Positions 9,056-17,885 of a DNA stretch of 64,000 nucleotides are shown in pieces (the first letter of the stretch is position 1; the number at the start of each line of letters is the position of its first letter). The translations under genes and the position numbers were made by a program. Under the pieces are notes generated by a model. That model worked only from the letters and a program-made list of their open reading frames with translations, did no database searches and was not told the DNA's origin. Source of the stretch: Sphingomonas psychrolutea (lineage in GTDB: Bacteria; Pseudomonadota; Alphaproteobacteria; Sphingomonadales; Sphingomonadaceae); NCBI RefSeq assembly GCF_014636175.1, contig NZ_BMDW01000002.1:62001-126000 (forward strand). The letters are read 5' to 3'.

Positions 9056-11341
9056 ATGGCAAACGAACAGATTGGCAAAAACATTCTGACTGGGCTGCAG
9101 ATCGGCATTGCCGTGTCGGCGCTGATTGCAGGGGCCGCGTACGCCCAGACCTCGCCCGCGCCAGCGCGAACCGAGCCCCAGACCAGCGATAGCGGCGAGC
9201 CCGGCGATATCATCGTCACAGCCCAGCGGCGCGCCGAACGACTCGAGAACGTACCGGTGGCGATTGTTGCCCTATCGGGTGACACATTGGCCAAGTCCGG
9301 GGTCCAGCGTATGACCGACCTCGGCCAGATCGCTACCAGCGTGCAGATCAATCGCGCCGGCGCCTTTACGCAACCGGCAATCCGCGGGATCACCACACTG
9401 ACGCTGGGTTTTGGGTTTGAAAACAACGTGGCTGTCTATGTCGACGGTTTTTATCAGCCGGACATGGTCACGATCAACGGCGACCTCGCAAACCTCGCCA
9501 GCGTACAGGTCCTCAAAGGGCCGCAAGGCACGCTGTACGGACGCAATGCGACCGGCGGCGCGATCGTCCTCGAGACGCTTGCCCCGTCGAAGCAATTCAC
9601 AGCAAACGGTCAACTGTCCTACGGACGCTTCAACGACGTGCGTATGCAGGGCTATGTCTCCGGCCCGCTCGCCGAGAATGTCGCGCTGGGCATTGCCGCC
9701 TATTACCGCGCCGGCGACGGTTACATCCGCGACATCGGCAATGATCCTGTGTCGACTGCCGACGATACCAATGCCGCCCCGCTGAAGAACCTTTCACTCC
9801 GCGCGAAATTGCTGCTGACGCCAACCGAAAACCTCAGCGTTACGCTCGGCCTGAATCACGGCTCTGTCGAAGATTCACGCGGGCTACTTTACACGATCAA
9901 TGCACATCCCGCGTCGTTCATCCCCACCCCACCTGGACGTGCGACGCAGCGCGATACCGCATCACCCACAATTCCGGCCGATGCCAAGGCGCGCGCGACC
10001 GAGGCTACCGCCAAGATCGTGCTCGAAACCGGCATCGGCACGCTGACGTCGTACACCGGCTACGCGAAGCGTCTGAGCCATTCGACCTTCGATTTCGACG
10101 CCAGCAAACCCGTCATTACCCAGTCGGTCTCGAACCATATCAACCAATACACATTCCAGCAGACGCTCGATTATTCGATCAAGGCGATCGATGATCTCGA
10201 CCTCATTGTTGGTGCGTTCTTCTACGACGACAAGCTCCGCGTGGATGGAGGCGAAAGCTATGCCGGATCGGTCTCCCCAGCCGGGCTTCAGCGCACCCAG
10301 TTCGTTCGTTTGACATCGCGGTCTTATGCGTTTTACATCGACGGCACATGGCATGTCGCTGACCGGTTGTTTCTGACCGGGGGCCTGCGTTACAGCAACG
10401 AGAAGCGCGGGATCAGCTATTACGAAGTGCCGGGCACCGTCACCGCGATCGCACCGCCCGCCAGCAATAGCGCGACATTCAACTCGGTTACGCCACGCGC
10501 CGTGCTGCGCTACGAAATTGCGCCGCGCACCAACATTTACGCTTCTTATTCGGAAGGATTCCGCGCGGGCGTTTTCAACCCGACGGTGCTGCCCAACCCC
10601 GGACTTGTGATCCCGATCAGACCCGAAAAGCTGCGTGCCTTCGAATTGGGTTTCAAGACAGCCTCATCGACGTGGCGCCTGGATGCCGCGATCTATTATT
10701 ATGATTTCCGCGACCTGCAGGTCGGCGTCTCGATTCCCAACCCGGTCATCCCCAACAGTGTAGTCCAGCTGATCAGCAATGCCAAAAAGGCCGTGAGCTA
10801 CGGCGCCGAAGCACAGCTGACGTACACGCCAACACGAGATCTCAGCGTGCGGGCCGGTGCATCTTACATCCACGCGCGCTACACCGACTTTTCGAACGCG
10901 ACCGGCACTGGCTTCAACGCGACGAGCGGCTTCAATGCGACCGGGCAGGTGCAAAACTGGAACGGGCAGCAAATGGCACGCGCACCTTCGTTCACGGCCA
11001 ATGTCGGATTCAACTATGAAACCGATCTTGCCAAGGGGAAGCTGGCGCTGTCAGCGAACGGCAGCTACACCTCGTCCTACGTCGTCGCCAATCCGTCGCT
11101 TTACGGGCCGCTGGCCAATCCGGCGCTCGCCAATACGCAGCGTTATCGCCAGGACGGATATGCGCTGCTGAACGCACAGGTAAACTGGACTGACCCGAGC
11201 GGCCATTACACGCTCGGGCTGTACGGCGACAACATCACCAACACGCGCTACGATTTCGTTCTGTCGGGCGGCGCGTTCGGCGATTATTCGCAAGGCAATG
11301 AGCCCGCTACTTACGGCGTCCGCGCGGGCTTCAAGTTCTAG
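9056..11341 (+). CDS. TonB-dependent outer-membrane receptor
   Basis: 761 residues. Signal peptide ending in AGAAYAQ, TonB-box region DIIVTAQRR (about residue 50), plug domain with VYVDGFYQP and VLKGPQGTLYGRNATGG, then a 22-strand-type barrel ending in aromatic YGVRAGFKF. It takes up a bulky or scarce substrate across the outer membrane using TonB-ExbBD energy. Sphingomonads use many such receptors for hydrophobic carbon sources. It is divergent from an acyl-CoA ligase. The stop overlaps the 3' end of the convergent SDR at 11331 by 11 bases. Confidence 0.95.
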   Translation: MANEQIGKNILTGLQIGIAVSALIAGAAYAQTSPAPARTEPQTSDSGEPGDIIVTAQRRAERLENVPVAIVALSGDTLAKSGVQRMTDLGQIATSVQINRAGAFTQPAIRGITTLTLGFGFENNVAVYVDGFYQPDMVTINGDLANLASVQVLKGPQGTLYGRNATGGAIVLETLAPSKQFTANGQLSYGRFNDVRMQGYVSGPLAENVALGIAAYYRAGDGYIRDIGNDPVSTADDTNAAPLKNLSLRAKLLLTPTENLSVTLGLNHGSVEDSRGLLYTINAHPASFIPTPPGRATQRDTASPTIPADAKARATEATAKIVLETGIGTLTSYTGYAKRLSHSTFDFDASKPVITQSVSNHINQYTFQQTLDYSIKAIDDLDLIVGAFFYDDKLRVDGGESYAGSVSPAGLQRTQFVRLTSRSYAFYIDGTWHVADRLFLTGGLRYSNEKRGISYYEVPGTVTAIAPPASNSATFNSVTPRAVLRYEIAPRTNIYASYSEGFRAGVFNPTVLPNPGLVIPIRPEKLRAFELGFKTASSTWRLDAAIYYYDFRDLQVGVSIPNPVIPNSVVQLISNAKKAVSYGAEAQLTYTPTRDLSVRAGASYIHARYTDFSNATGTGFNATSGFNATGQVQNWNGQQMARAPSFTANVGFNYETDLAKGKLALSANGSYTSSYVVANPSLYGPLANPALANTQRYRQDGYALLNAQVNWTDPSGHYTLGLYGDNITNTRYDFVLSGGAFGDYSQGNEPATYGVRAGFKF

Positions 11342-12104
11342 CGTCGCGTAATCTCTGCCGAAGGGGGATGTTGGGCTGGCCGGTATGGGCAGTCACGCCT
11401 CCGTCGGCGGTGAGGATCGAGCCGGTCATATAGGCGGCGTCGTCCGACGCCAGGAAGGCAACGACGCTTGCCATTTCTTGCGGTGTTCCCGGTCTCCCCA
11501 GCGGGATTGGCGTGAGCCACGCCGCGCGCCCCTCTTCGGTAGCCAGCGTTGCGCCAATGATCGCGGTTTCGATCAAACCGGGGCACAGCGCATTGACGCG
11601 GATGCCGTAGCGCGCACAATCGAGCGCCAACGAGCGGGTGTAGTTGATCACCGCGCCCTTCGATGCATTATAGGCGCCCATGCCATAATCGCCGCCGAGG
11701 CCGGAGATCGACGCGATATTGACGATGGCACCGCCCTGCCCCCGCATCGCCGGAATCGCCGCGCGGCAGAACAAATAGACCGACCTGATGTTGACCGCGA
11801 ACACCCGGTCCCACAACTCCTCTGCCATGTCCGGCGTTTCGGCGAGCGCGCCGATCCCGGCATTGTTGACGAGCACGTCGAGGCGGCCCCATGCGTCGAG
11901 CGTTGCCGTGACGGTGGCGTGTACATCGTCAGCGATGGACACATCGGTGCGGACAAAGCGGACGGCGGCACCCATTGTCGCAGGCGGCGCAAGGTCGGCG
12001 ATCATGACCTTCGCCCCTTCCGCTACGAGCCGCGCCACAATCGCCGCACCGATACCGTTCGAGCCGCCGGTGACGATGGCTACCTTGTCCTGGAATCTGT
12101 TCAT
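11331..12104 (-). CDS. SDR-family oxidoreductase
   Basis: 257 residues from ATG at 12104 (MNRFQDKVAIV); an in-frame ATG five codons earlier is possible. Classical SDR set: TGGSNGIG, NNAG, Ser in IASISG, YNASK, and PGLIETA. It is a 3-oxoacyl/alcohol dehydrogenase-type NAD(P)-dependent enzyme with unknown substrate. It is a monocistronic unit, divergent from the NTF2-like gene at 12220, and shares an intergenic region with an inverted repeat of the recurring operator type. Confidence 0.88.
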   Translation of the reverse strand: MNRFQDKVAIVTGGSNGIGAAIVARLVAEGAKVMIADLAPPATMGAAVRFVRTDVSIADDVHATVTATLDAWGRLDVLVNNAGIGALAETPDMAEELWDRVFAVNIRSVYLFCRAAIPAMRGQGGAIVNIASISGLGGDYGMGAYNASKGAVINYTRSLALDCARYGIRVNALCPGLIETAIIGATLATEEGRAAWLTPIPLGRPGTPQEMASVVAFLASDDAAYMTGSILTADGGVTAHTGQPNIPLRQRLRDART

Positions 12105-12153
12105 GCCGGTTCCTTGCATCCTTCCGCGGTAACTGGGCAGATATGGGATTATC

Positions 12154-12175
12154 GTCAATGCTCTTGTGCATTGTC
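12154..12175. promoter_or_regulatory. CAATGC-type operator candidate
   Basis: GTCAATGC (12154-12161) and GCATTGTC (12168-12175) form an inverted repeat with 7 of 8 matches and a 6-base spacer, between the divergent SDR (12104) and NTF2-like gene (12220). It matches the core seen at 8920-8962 and 58574. Confidence 0.45.
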
Positions 12176-12219
12176 GTTTTTCGACATAGCCAAAACATAG
12201 AAAATCCGAGGATTCGTGC

Positions 12220-12600
12220 ATGACCGAGAACCTTGCCGCTGCGGTCCGCGCTGCCGAGCAGCTGCGCTGCGCCGCCATGCTCGCCAATGACGCAGAGGCG
12301 CTCGATGCGATCCTCGACCCGCGCCTGCACTTCGCCCATGCGACCGGTCTGGTCGACGACAAGGATGCGTATCTCTCCAAGATGGCCGGTGGGCGGATCG
12401 TCTATGTCGGCATCGATTGGTCGGAAGAGGTCGTCACCGAACTCGCCCCCGGGGTGGCCTTGCTTGCCGGACGGATGGCGACCGACGTCAAGGTCGAAGG
12501 GGTCGACAAGGCGCTCAAGAACCGCGTGATGAGCGTCTGGGGCCTGACCGACGGAAAGTGGCGGTTGATCGCGTTCCAGTCGACACCGATGGCGGGATGA
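12220..12600 (+). CDS. NTF2-like (SnoaL/DUF4440) protein
   Basis: 126 residues with the cone-shaped NTF2-like pattern: an N-terminal helix (AAVRAAEQLRCAAM), then the DPRLHFAHATGLVDDKDAYL segment and C-terminal strands ending WRLIAFQSTP. Relatives include small ketosteroid isomerase-type and SnoaL-type enzymes and non-catalytic ligand binders. The HAT.G..D.K pattern is that of DUF4440 proteins. It is first in a plus-strand unit with the truncated GDSL gene, a TIM-barrel protein and an enoyl-CoA hydratase. Confidence 0.75.
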   Translation: MTENLAAAVRAAEQLRCAAMLANDAEALDAILDPRLHFAHATGLVDDKDAYLSKMAGGRIVYVGIDWSEEVVTELAPGVALLAGRMATDVKVEGVDKALKNRVMSVWGLTDGKWRLIAFQSTPMAG

Positions 12601-12611
12601 GGAGAGACACC

Positions 12612-13136
12612 ATGAACAAGAAAAGGGTGAACGACCTCGTCGGCAGGTCTCTGACACTTTTGGCGGCGGCTTGCGTGGCCACGGCGAGTTCGAGTGCGCG
12701 GGCCCAACCGGCAGATGCCTCTGCATCCGGCAATCCGTGCGCCGACGTCGCGGCTAACGATCCACAGGACTTGATCCTGCTGTCCGACCTGATGCTCAAA
12801 CCGCACAAATTTTCGAGCGTGGCGGACTTGCTGAACGCATTTCCCCCCGAGGCCATGGGCAAAATTGCAACACTGCAAAAGCGTGCGGCAGAACGGCAAG
12901 CGAAGGACTGGCCAAACCTGTGCCGCTACGCTGCCGAGAACGCGCAACTTGTTGCCAGCGGCGTGCGTCCGCAAACCGTCTTTCTCGGCGATTCGATCAC
13001 CGAAAACTGGAAGCTGGGCGATCCTGCGTTATTCAACGCCAGCGTGCTCGATCGCGGGATCAGCGGGCAAACGACGCCGCAAATCCTGCTTCGCTTTTAT
13101 CAGGCGGACGCGGTCATCGGCCGGGCGGGTGGTTGA
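12612..13136 (+). pseudogene. Truncated GDSL/SGNH hydrolase
   Basis: The 174-codon frame starts with a signal peptide ending ASSSARA and carries SGNH block I (FLGDSITENW) and block II (DRGISGQTTPQ). The frame ends at FYQADAVIGRAGG, where relatives continue to block III (GxND) and the Asp-x-x-His of block V. Both are missing, so the catalytic triad cannot form. The next gene starts four bases later, so a deletion probably joined the two. It could still be secreted but should not be an active esterase. Confidence 0.7.
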
Positions 13137-13140
13137 GGCC

Positions 13141-13947
13141 ATGCACGCCAACATTTCGATCAACACCTTGTGCTTCACGCCCGCCGCGCTGGATACGCTT
13201 GCGGAAAAAGTTGCACGGATCGGCGCGCAGGCGATCAGCCCCGATATAGCGCAAGTTTTGCCGTTTGGTGCGGCCGCGGCCGCGCGCCTGTTTCGCGATA
13301 CGGAGCTGAAGGTTGCCGCTCTCACCCACCGCGCGTTCGCGTTTGCCACGCCTGAAGATGCGACGGCGGGGCGCGAGCGGCTGGACCGGACCATCGATGT
13401 CGCAGCGGACATCGGCGCGCGGTCGATTGTCATGACGACCGGCGGACGCGGAGTGCTCGCATGGGCCGATGCCGCTGACCGGTTCGCCGAAGCCATCGCG
13501 CCCTGCGCCGCCAAGGCGGTCGCGGCAGACATTGCACTCGGGGTCGAGCCCACCTCGCATCTCTACGCCGATGCCTCCATCGCGCACCGCCTTTCCGACA
13601 CCGTGCGAATCGTCCGCGCGGCGGGTATCTCGGTCGTGATCGACCTGTTCGCCTGCTGGTTCGATGCCGATATCGAAGCAGCCATTGCCGAAGCCGCGCC
13701 GCTGACGGCGCTCGTGCAGGTCAGCGATTATGTTTACGGTGATCGCGGGCTGCCCTGCCGCGCGGTACCGGGCGACGGCGCGCTGCCGCTCGACCGCCTG
13801 ATCCCCGCGATTGTCGGGGCGGGCTATCGCGGGTATTTCGATCTCGAAATCATCGGGCAACGGCTGCAAGCAGAAGGCGAGGAAGCCGGACTGCGCCGCG
13901 CAGGCGATGTCCTCGGCGCATTGCTGGGCCACGCCAGGGCGAACTGA
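13141..13947 (+). CDS. Sugar phosphate isomerase/epimerase-like TIM-barrel protein
   Basis: 268 residues from ATG 13141 (MHANISINTLCF), right after the truncated GDSL frame. The xylose isomerase-like TIM-barrel fold (AP endonuclease family 2) is suggested by the metal-ligand Glu in LGVEPTSH, VVIDLFACWFD, VQVSDY and the last Glu in YFDLEIIG. Members isomerise or epimerise sugars and inositols, but some act on lipid-like or aromatic ketols. It overlaps the promoter-proximal end of the crotonase gene unit (3 bases to the next ATG), so it probably supplies a step of the same route. Confidence 0.78.
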   Translation: MHANISINTLCFTPAALDTLAEKVARIGAQAISPDIAQVLPFGAAAAARLFRDTELKVAALTHRAFAFATPEDATAGRERLDRTIDVAADIGARSIVMTTGGRGVLAWADAADRFAEAIAPCAAKAVAADIALGVEPTSHLYADASIAHRLSDTVRIVRAAGISVVIDLFACWFDADIEAAIAEAAPLTALVQVSDYVYGDRGLPCRAVPGDGALPLDRLIPAIVGAGYRGYFDLEIIGQRLQAEGEEAGLRRAGDVLGALLGHARAN

Positions 13948-13949
13948 AG

Positions 13950-14771
13950 ATGTCGAACCCGGACGACGCTAAAGCGGTTCTGGCGGAAGTCGCCGACGGG
14001 ATCATGACGATCACGCTCAACCGCCCGGACCGGGGCAATGCGTGGAACGGGCCGATGGCGTGGGAGTATTTCGCTCTGCTCGAACAAGCCGCGCGCGCAT
14101 CGGACGTGCGTGCGATCATCGTGACCGGCGCGGGCAAGGCGTTCTGCGTCGGCGGCGACGGGGAGAAGCTGGCGGTCATGGCCGAGACTGGCGATACAAA
14201 GCCTGCTGCCGCGCAACCCTATTGGTTTCCGCTCAGCATCGGCAAACCGATCATCGCTGCAATCAATGGCGCGTGTTTCGGCATCGGCCTACAACAGGCG
14301 CTGGTCAGCGACATCCGCTTCGCCTCCGAAGACGCCAAGTTTTCGACTGCCTATGCACGGCGCGGGCTGGTGGCCGAGATGGGGATGAGCTGGCTCCTGC
14401 CCCGCCTCGTCGGCACCGGTCATGCGATGGACCTGCTGATCTCCGCGCGACTGGTGCGCGCCGCCGAGGCGGAGCGGATGGGACTGATCAATCGCGTCGT
14501 TGCGGCTGGCGATTTGCTCGCCGAAGCCCGCGCCTATGCCAAACAACTCGTCGATCATTGCGCGCCGCGGTCAATGCGCGCGATCAAGGAACAGTGCTTC
14601 CGCGACCTGACGAACAGCTTTTTTGACGGCTTTGCGCGGTCCGAAACCCTGCTGAACGAAGCGTTCGGGCACGCCGATTTCAAGGAGGGCATGCGGAGCT
14701 GGCAGGAAGGCCGCGCACCGGCCTTTCCCGCCCTGCCCGACGAACTGGCATTGCTCGATCTGAAAGCATGA
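13950..14771 (+). CDS. Enoyl-CoA hydratase/isomerase (crotonase) family protein
   Basis: 273 residues of crotonase fold: oxyanion-hole segment GAGKAFCVGGD (about residues 55-65) and second oxyanion-hole strand IGKPIIAAINGACFGIGLQQAL followed by the DIRFASEDAKF helix. The hydratase Glu pair is not clearly conserved: AEMG is present where many hydratases have the second Glu. Isomerase, hydratase or hydrolase activity on a CoA ester are all possible. It is the last gene of the 12220-14771 unit. Confidence 0.85.
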   Translation: MSNPDDAKAVLAEVADGIMTITLNRPDRGNAWNGPMAWEYFALLEQAARASDVRAIIVTGAGKAFCVGGDGEKLAVMAETGDTKPAAAQPYWFPLSIGKPIIAAINGACFGIGLQQALVSDIRFASEDAKFSTAYARRGLVAEMGMSWLLPRLVGTGHAMDLLISARLVRAAEAERMGLINRVVAAGDLLAEARAYAKQLVDHCAPRSMRAIKEQCFRDLTNSFFDGFARSETLLNEAFGHADFKEGMRSWQEGRAPAFPALPDELALLDLKA

Positions 14772-14905
14772 AAGCGACGTCGACAGGACGAAGCGGGAAT
14801 TTCTGGGGATGGCGAGCGTTTGCGTCGTCGCAGTCGCGCTGGTCGGACGCGCTGCCCTGACACACAGCGCCCCCGAAACCGCGAACGGGTTTCCTCAACA
14901 GCTTC

Positions 14906-15013
14906 ATGGCGAACGACAAGCAATCGGCGCTGTGCGGCACACTCCTCGCGCTGGTTGGCGCAGGCCAGATCGTGTGGAGCACCACGCGCGCGGCCTATTA
15001 CAAGGGCAAGTGA
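14906..15013 (+). CDS. Possible 35-residue membrane peptide or gene remnant
   Basis: A short frame (MANDKQSALCGTLLALV, then GAGQIVWSTTRAAYYKGK) lies in the 255-base gap between the crotonase and the convergent hydrolase. It has one hydrophobic segment and a basic tail. No ribosome site is obvious and the family is not recognised. It could be the end of a lost membrane protein. Confidence 0.2.
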   Translation: MANDKQSALCGTLLALVGAGQIVWSTTRAAYYKGK

Positions 15014-15026
15014 TTTCCCGCGCCGG

Positions 15027-15998
15027 TTAGCTCGGCTTCAGAACAGCCTCGATGAAGCGGCGGAGTTCCTTGTCGATTTCCGCACCCTCCGGTCCGCCGG
15101 GGAAGCCGGTGTGCGGCCCCGCCTCGGTGACGTGCAAGTCCGCCGCCACGCCCACCGCGCGCAGGGCACGGTGCATGCGAACAGTGTTCGACAGGTACAG
15201 GTCGCGCGTCCCCGTTGTCAGGATCGTCGGTGGAAAGCCGCTCAGGTCGCCAAACAGCGGCGAGAGATAAGGGTGCGCGAGATCATGCCCGTCGGCGTAG
15301 AGCAGGTTGACGTGCATCAGGCTCCGCAGGCTGGGATCGACACCGAGATTGGTGCGAAAGCTGTCGCCCGATTCGGTCAGGTCGATCTCGGGCGTACCGA
15401 GGATCAGGCCCGCTGGCATCGGCAGCCCCTCGTCCCGCGCACGCAGCATCAAGGCGGCAGCGAGATTGCCGCCCGCAGAGCCGCCGCTGACGATGATCTC
15501 GTTCGGCGAACGTTCGCCAAGCAGCGCGCGATACGCGGCGATGCAATCATCGAGTGCCGCCGGATATGGGTAATCGGGTGCCATCCGGTAATCGACCGCC
15601 CAGACGCGCCGCTGCAACCGCATCGCGGTGCCGACGCCCATCATCCGGCACATCTCGCCGCCGCACAGGATGAGCGCGCCGCCATGGAGATCGAGGACAA
15701 CGCTCGGGTCGTTCGGGTCCAGCCCTGACGGCACGATGTCGAAGACGCGCGCGCCACCGGCGTCACGGTGGTCTGCCCGCGCTCCGCTCGCCTCGCTCCA
15801 TGCCGGAAAGCGCGACAGCACCGCCGCGTCGACCGCCGCGACATAGGCCCGCCACGCGTCCTTGTCGTCGAGCGGGGGATAATCTCCCCATGTCGGCAAG
15901 GGCGTCAGATAGGCGCGCGCAATGGGGCTGAGATAGTCTGGTACCGGGATATCCCGTGCCGGAACATGAAACGCTCCACTATGATCGCCTTCTTGCAC
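15027..15998 (-). CDS. Alpha/beta hydrolase, hormone-sensitive lipase family
   Basis: The start is a GTG preceded by AGGAGAAGG, giving 323 residues; the much longer upstream frame runs into the LLM gene. HSL-family signature: oxyanion motif DLHGGAL, nucleophile GGSAGGN, acid in TGTRDLYL and His in GPHTGF. It hydrolyses carboxylic esters or lactones in the cytoplasm. It is last of a six-gene operon (21215 to 15027), 37 bases after the LLM gene. It may open a lactone formed by an upstream oxygenase, which is inference. Confidence 0.88.
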   Translation of the reverse strand: MQEGDHSGAFHVPARDIPVPDYLSPIARAYLTPLPTWGDYPPLDDKDAWRAYVAAVDAAVLSRFPAWSEASGARADHRDAGGARVFDIVPSGLDPNDPSVVLDLHGGALILCGGEMCRMMGVGTAMRLQRRVWAVDYRMAPDYPYPAALDDCIAAYRALLGERSPNEIIVSGGSAGGNLAAALMLRARDEGLPMPAGLILGTPEIDLTESGDSFRTNLGVDPSLRSLMHVNLLYADGHDLAHPYLSPLFGDLSGFPPTILTTGTRDLYLSNTVRMHRALRAVGVAADLHVTEAGPHTGFPGGPEGAEIDKELRRFIEAVLKPS

Positions 15999-16035
15999 AA
16001 CCTTCTCCTTTGTCCGCGGCACCACGCGCCACGCA

Positions 16036-16914
16036 TTATAACAGGGCGTCCGCCAGCCTGCGCCAGACAGGGCGTAGCGCGCTGAGGTCATGAGCGCCCG
16101 GGGTGGCCGTGCCGACCACTTGCAAGCAAACATGATCCGCGCCGGCGTTGAAATGGGCATCGACCCGCGCCGAGATTGCGTCCGCATCGCCGCACGCGAA
16201 CACGGCATCGACCAGCCGGTCGCTGGTGCACGCAATATCGTCATCGGTAAAACCCAGCCGCCGCCAGCTGTTCGCGTAGTTTTCCAGCCGACCATAGCCC
16301 CGCACATAGGGTCGCGCGAGATCGCGGGCACGCGCAGGGTCCGCGTCGAGCACGACCCCCTGTTCCGGCGCAAGAATCGGTCCCGGGCCGAGGCTGGCGC
16401 GCGCAATTGCGGTGTGTTCCGGCGTGACAAGATAGGGATGCGCGCCCGCCGTCCGGTCGCGCGCAAGCTCGGTCATCTTGGGCCCGAGCGCGGCCAGCAC
16501 GATCGCGTCGCCAGGCACACCTGCGTCGGATAGCTGGTCGAGATAGGCCTTCATCGCGGTCAGCGGCTTGGCATAGGCGGCACCAACGGCCTCACCATGG
16601 CTCACCCCGAGACCGAGCAGGAACCGCGCGCGCTGGTCGTCGGGCAGTGCGTGCCACCAGCGCGCCACGTCCTTGGCGTCATGCTTCCAGATGTTGAGGA
16701 TGCCGCTGGCAATCGTGGCGCTCCGCGTGGCCGGCAGCAAGTGGGAAAGGTCACTCAGCAGTTCACCGCCCGTCGCCCCCGGAATCCACAACGCGCCGTA
16801 ACCCAGTTCGTCCAGTTCCGAAGCTGCCTCAGCCGTCTCGACGCGATCGCCGAACCGCAACTCCATTGACCAGATGCCGATCCGCCCGATCCGCGGCGTC
16901 GCGGCTGTCCTCAT
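16036..16914 (-). CDS. LLM-class flavin-dependent oxidoreductase
   Basis: 292 residues of luciferase-like TIM-barrel fold, beginning IGRIGIWSMELRFGD and including ELDELGYGALWIPG, TRSATIASGILNIW and FLLGLGVSHGEAVG. This is the pattern of the TIGR03620 group often labelled F420-dependent. Whether it uses F420 or FMNH2 is not visible. It overlaps the upstream Rieske gene by four bases (ATGA) and is co-translated with it. Members act as monooxygenases (including Baeyer-Villiger reactions) or dehydrogenases. Confidence 0.85.
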   Translation of the reverse strand: MRTAATPRIGRIGIWSMELRFGDRVETAEAASELDELGYGALWIPGATGGELLSDLSHLLPATRSATIASGILNIWKHDAKDVARWWHALPDDQRARFLLGLGVSHGEAVGAAYAKPLTAMKAYLDQLSDAGVPGDAIVLAALGPKMTELARDRTAGAHPYLVTPEHTAIARASLGPGPILAPEQGVVLDADPARARDLARPYVRGYGRLENYANSWRRLGFTDDDIACTSDRLVDAVFACGDADAISARVDAHFNAGADHVCLQVVGTATPGAHDLSALRPVWRRLADALL

Positions 16915-17885
16915 GCCTCGACCTCATAAAATTTCTGATACTGGCGGCGATAGGCCAGAATCGGTCCATCACCCTTGACCAGCAGCGGCTCGGTCCGGAA
17001 AATCTTGGAATTCCAGATCGGGATGTCCTGATTAACCTGTTTTACCAGATCGCGAATGCGCGCGTCGGTGACACGCAGGCGGCCTTCGCTAAGGCCCGGC
17101 GCATGGTACATTTGCCAGCGCAGATGCGTATGTTCCGCGTCGATCGGCGTCTGCTGCTGATTGTGGACGACGTGGGTCACGTCCTTGAACTCGGTGATCG
17201 ACTGGCCGGGACCGGTGGCCGTGACGTCGATGATGCCCGTCATTGGCCCGCGCGGGGTGACCATCTCGGCGACGACCTTGTTCGACCGCACCCAGCCATC
17301 GATCTTGAAGTCGCCCTCGGCAGGCCCGGTGACGCCGTGAACCGCATTGAAATGCGCATGGTCCTGACCGTTCTCGGTGATTTCCTGGACATGGATGTTG
17401 ATGACCCAGTCATAGGTCGAATGCAGGATCCACGCGCCTTCGGGACACGTCGGCATCATCGCGACATCCCATTTCGGTGCCGCTTTTGTAGGATGATACC
17501 ATACATACGCCACCCCTTCGGACTCCTTGACCGGCCAGGTCGGCAAGCATTGCCGTTTCAGGCGCGGCGCGATGACATCGGTATAGGGGATATCGGTGAC
17601 CGCGCCCCCGCCGCTGAAGCTCCAATGATGGAACGCGCATCGCAGGTCGTTGCCGTTGACCGTGCTTTCCACACCCAGATGCGCGCCGAGATGCGGGCAA
17701 TAGGGATCGACCGCGTTGAGCACGCCATCGCCCCCGCGCCACATCACGAACTCGGTGCCGAAATAGCGCATCGTCTTGATCTCGCCGACCGCGATCTCGC
17801 TCGACATCGCAACACCGAACCAGCCGAACGGAATCGGCAGGCTCGTATAGCCGCGGTCGGATCTTGGGTTGGTTGCCATCATCAT
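16911..17885 (-). CDS. Rieske oxygenase, KshA/Neverland-like
   Basis: 324 residues. The Rieske [2Fe-2S] site has Cys63/His65 and Cys83/His86 (YCPHLGAHLG, CAFHH). The mononuclear iron site is ENGQDHAHFNAVHG, giving Asp175, His178 and His183. This arrangement resembles KshA (3-ketosteroid 9-alpha-hydroxylase) and the DAF-36/Neverland sterol 7-desaturases more than benzoate- or naphthalene-type dioxygenases. It needs an external reductase and ferredoxin, not found in this window. It overlaps the ACAD gene upstream (ATGA) and the LLM gene downstream. The substrate is inferred to be a polycyclic or terpenoid acyl compound. Confidence 0.88.
   Translation of the reverse strand: MMMATNPRSDRGYTSLPIPFGWFGVAMSSEIAVGEIKTMRYFGTEFVMWRGGDGVLNAVDPYCPHLGAHLGVESTVNGNDLRCAFHHWSFSGGGAVTDIPYTDVIAPRLKRQCLPTWPVKESEGVAYVWYHPTKAAPKWDVAMMPTCPEGAWILHSTYDWVINIHVQEITENGQDHAHFNAVHGVTGPAEGDFKIDGWVRSNKVVAEMVTPRGPMTGIIDVTATGPGQSITEFKDVTHVVHNQQQTPIDAEHTHLRWQMYHAPGLSEGRLRVTDARIRDLVKQVNQDIPIWNSKIFRTEPLLVKGDGPILAYRRQYQKFYEVEA

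Noticed and set aside
12612-13947. A fusion of GDSL hydrolase and TIM-barrel protein
   Set aside because: The GDSL frame has its own stop at 13136, and the TIM-barrel protein starts at 13141 in another frame.
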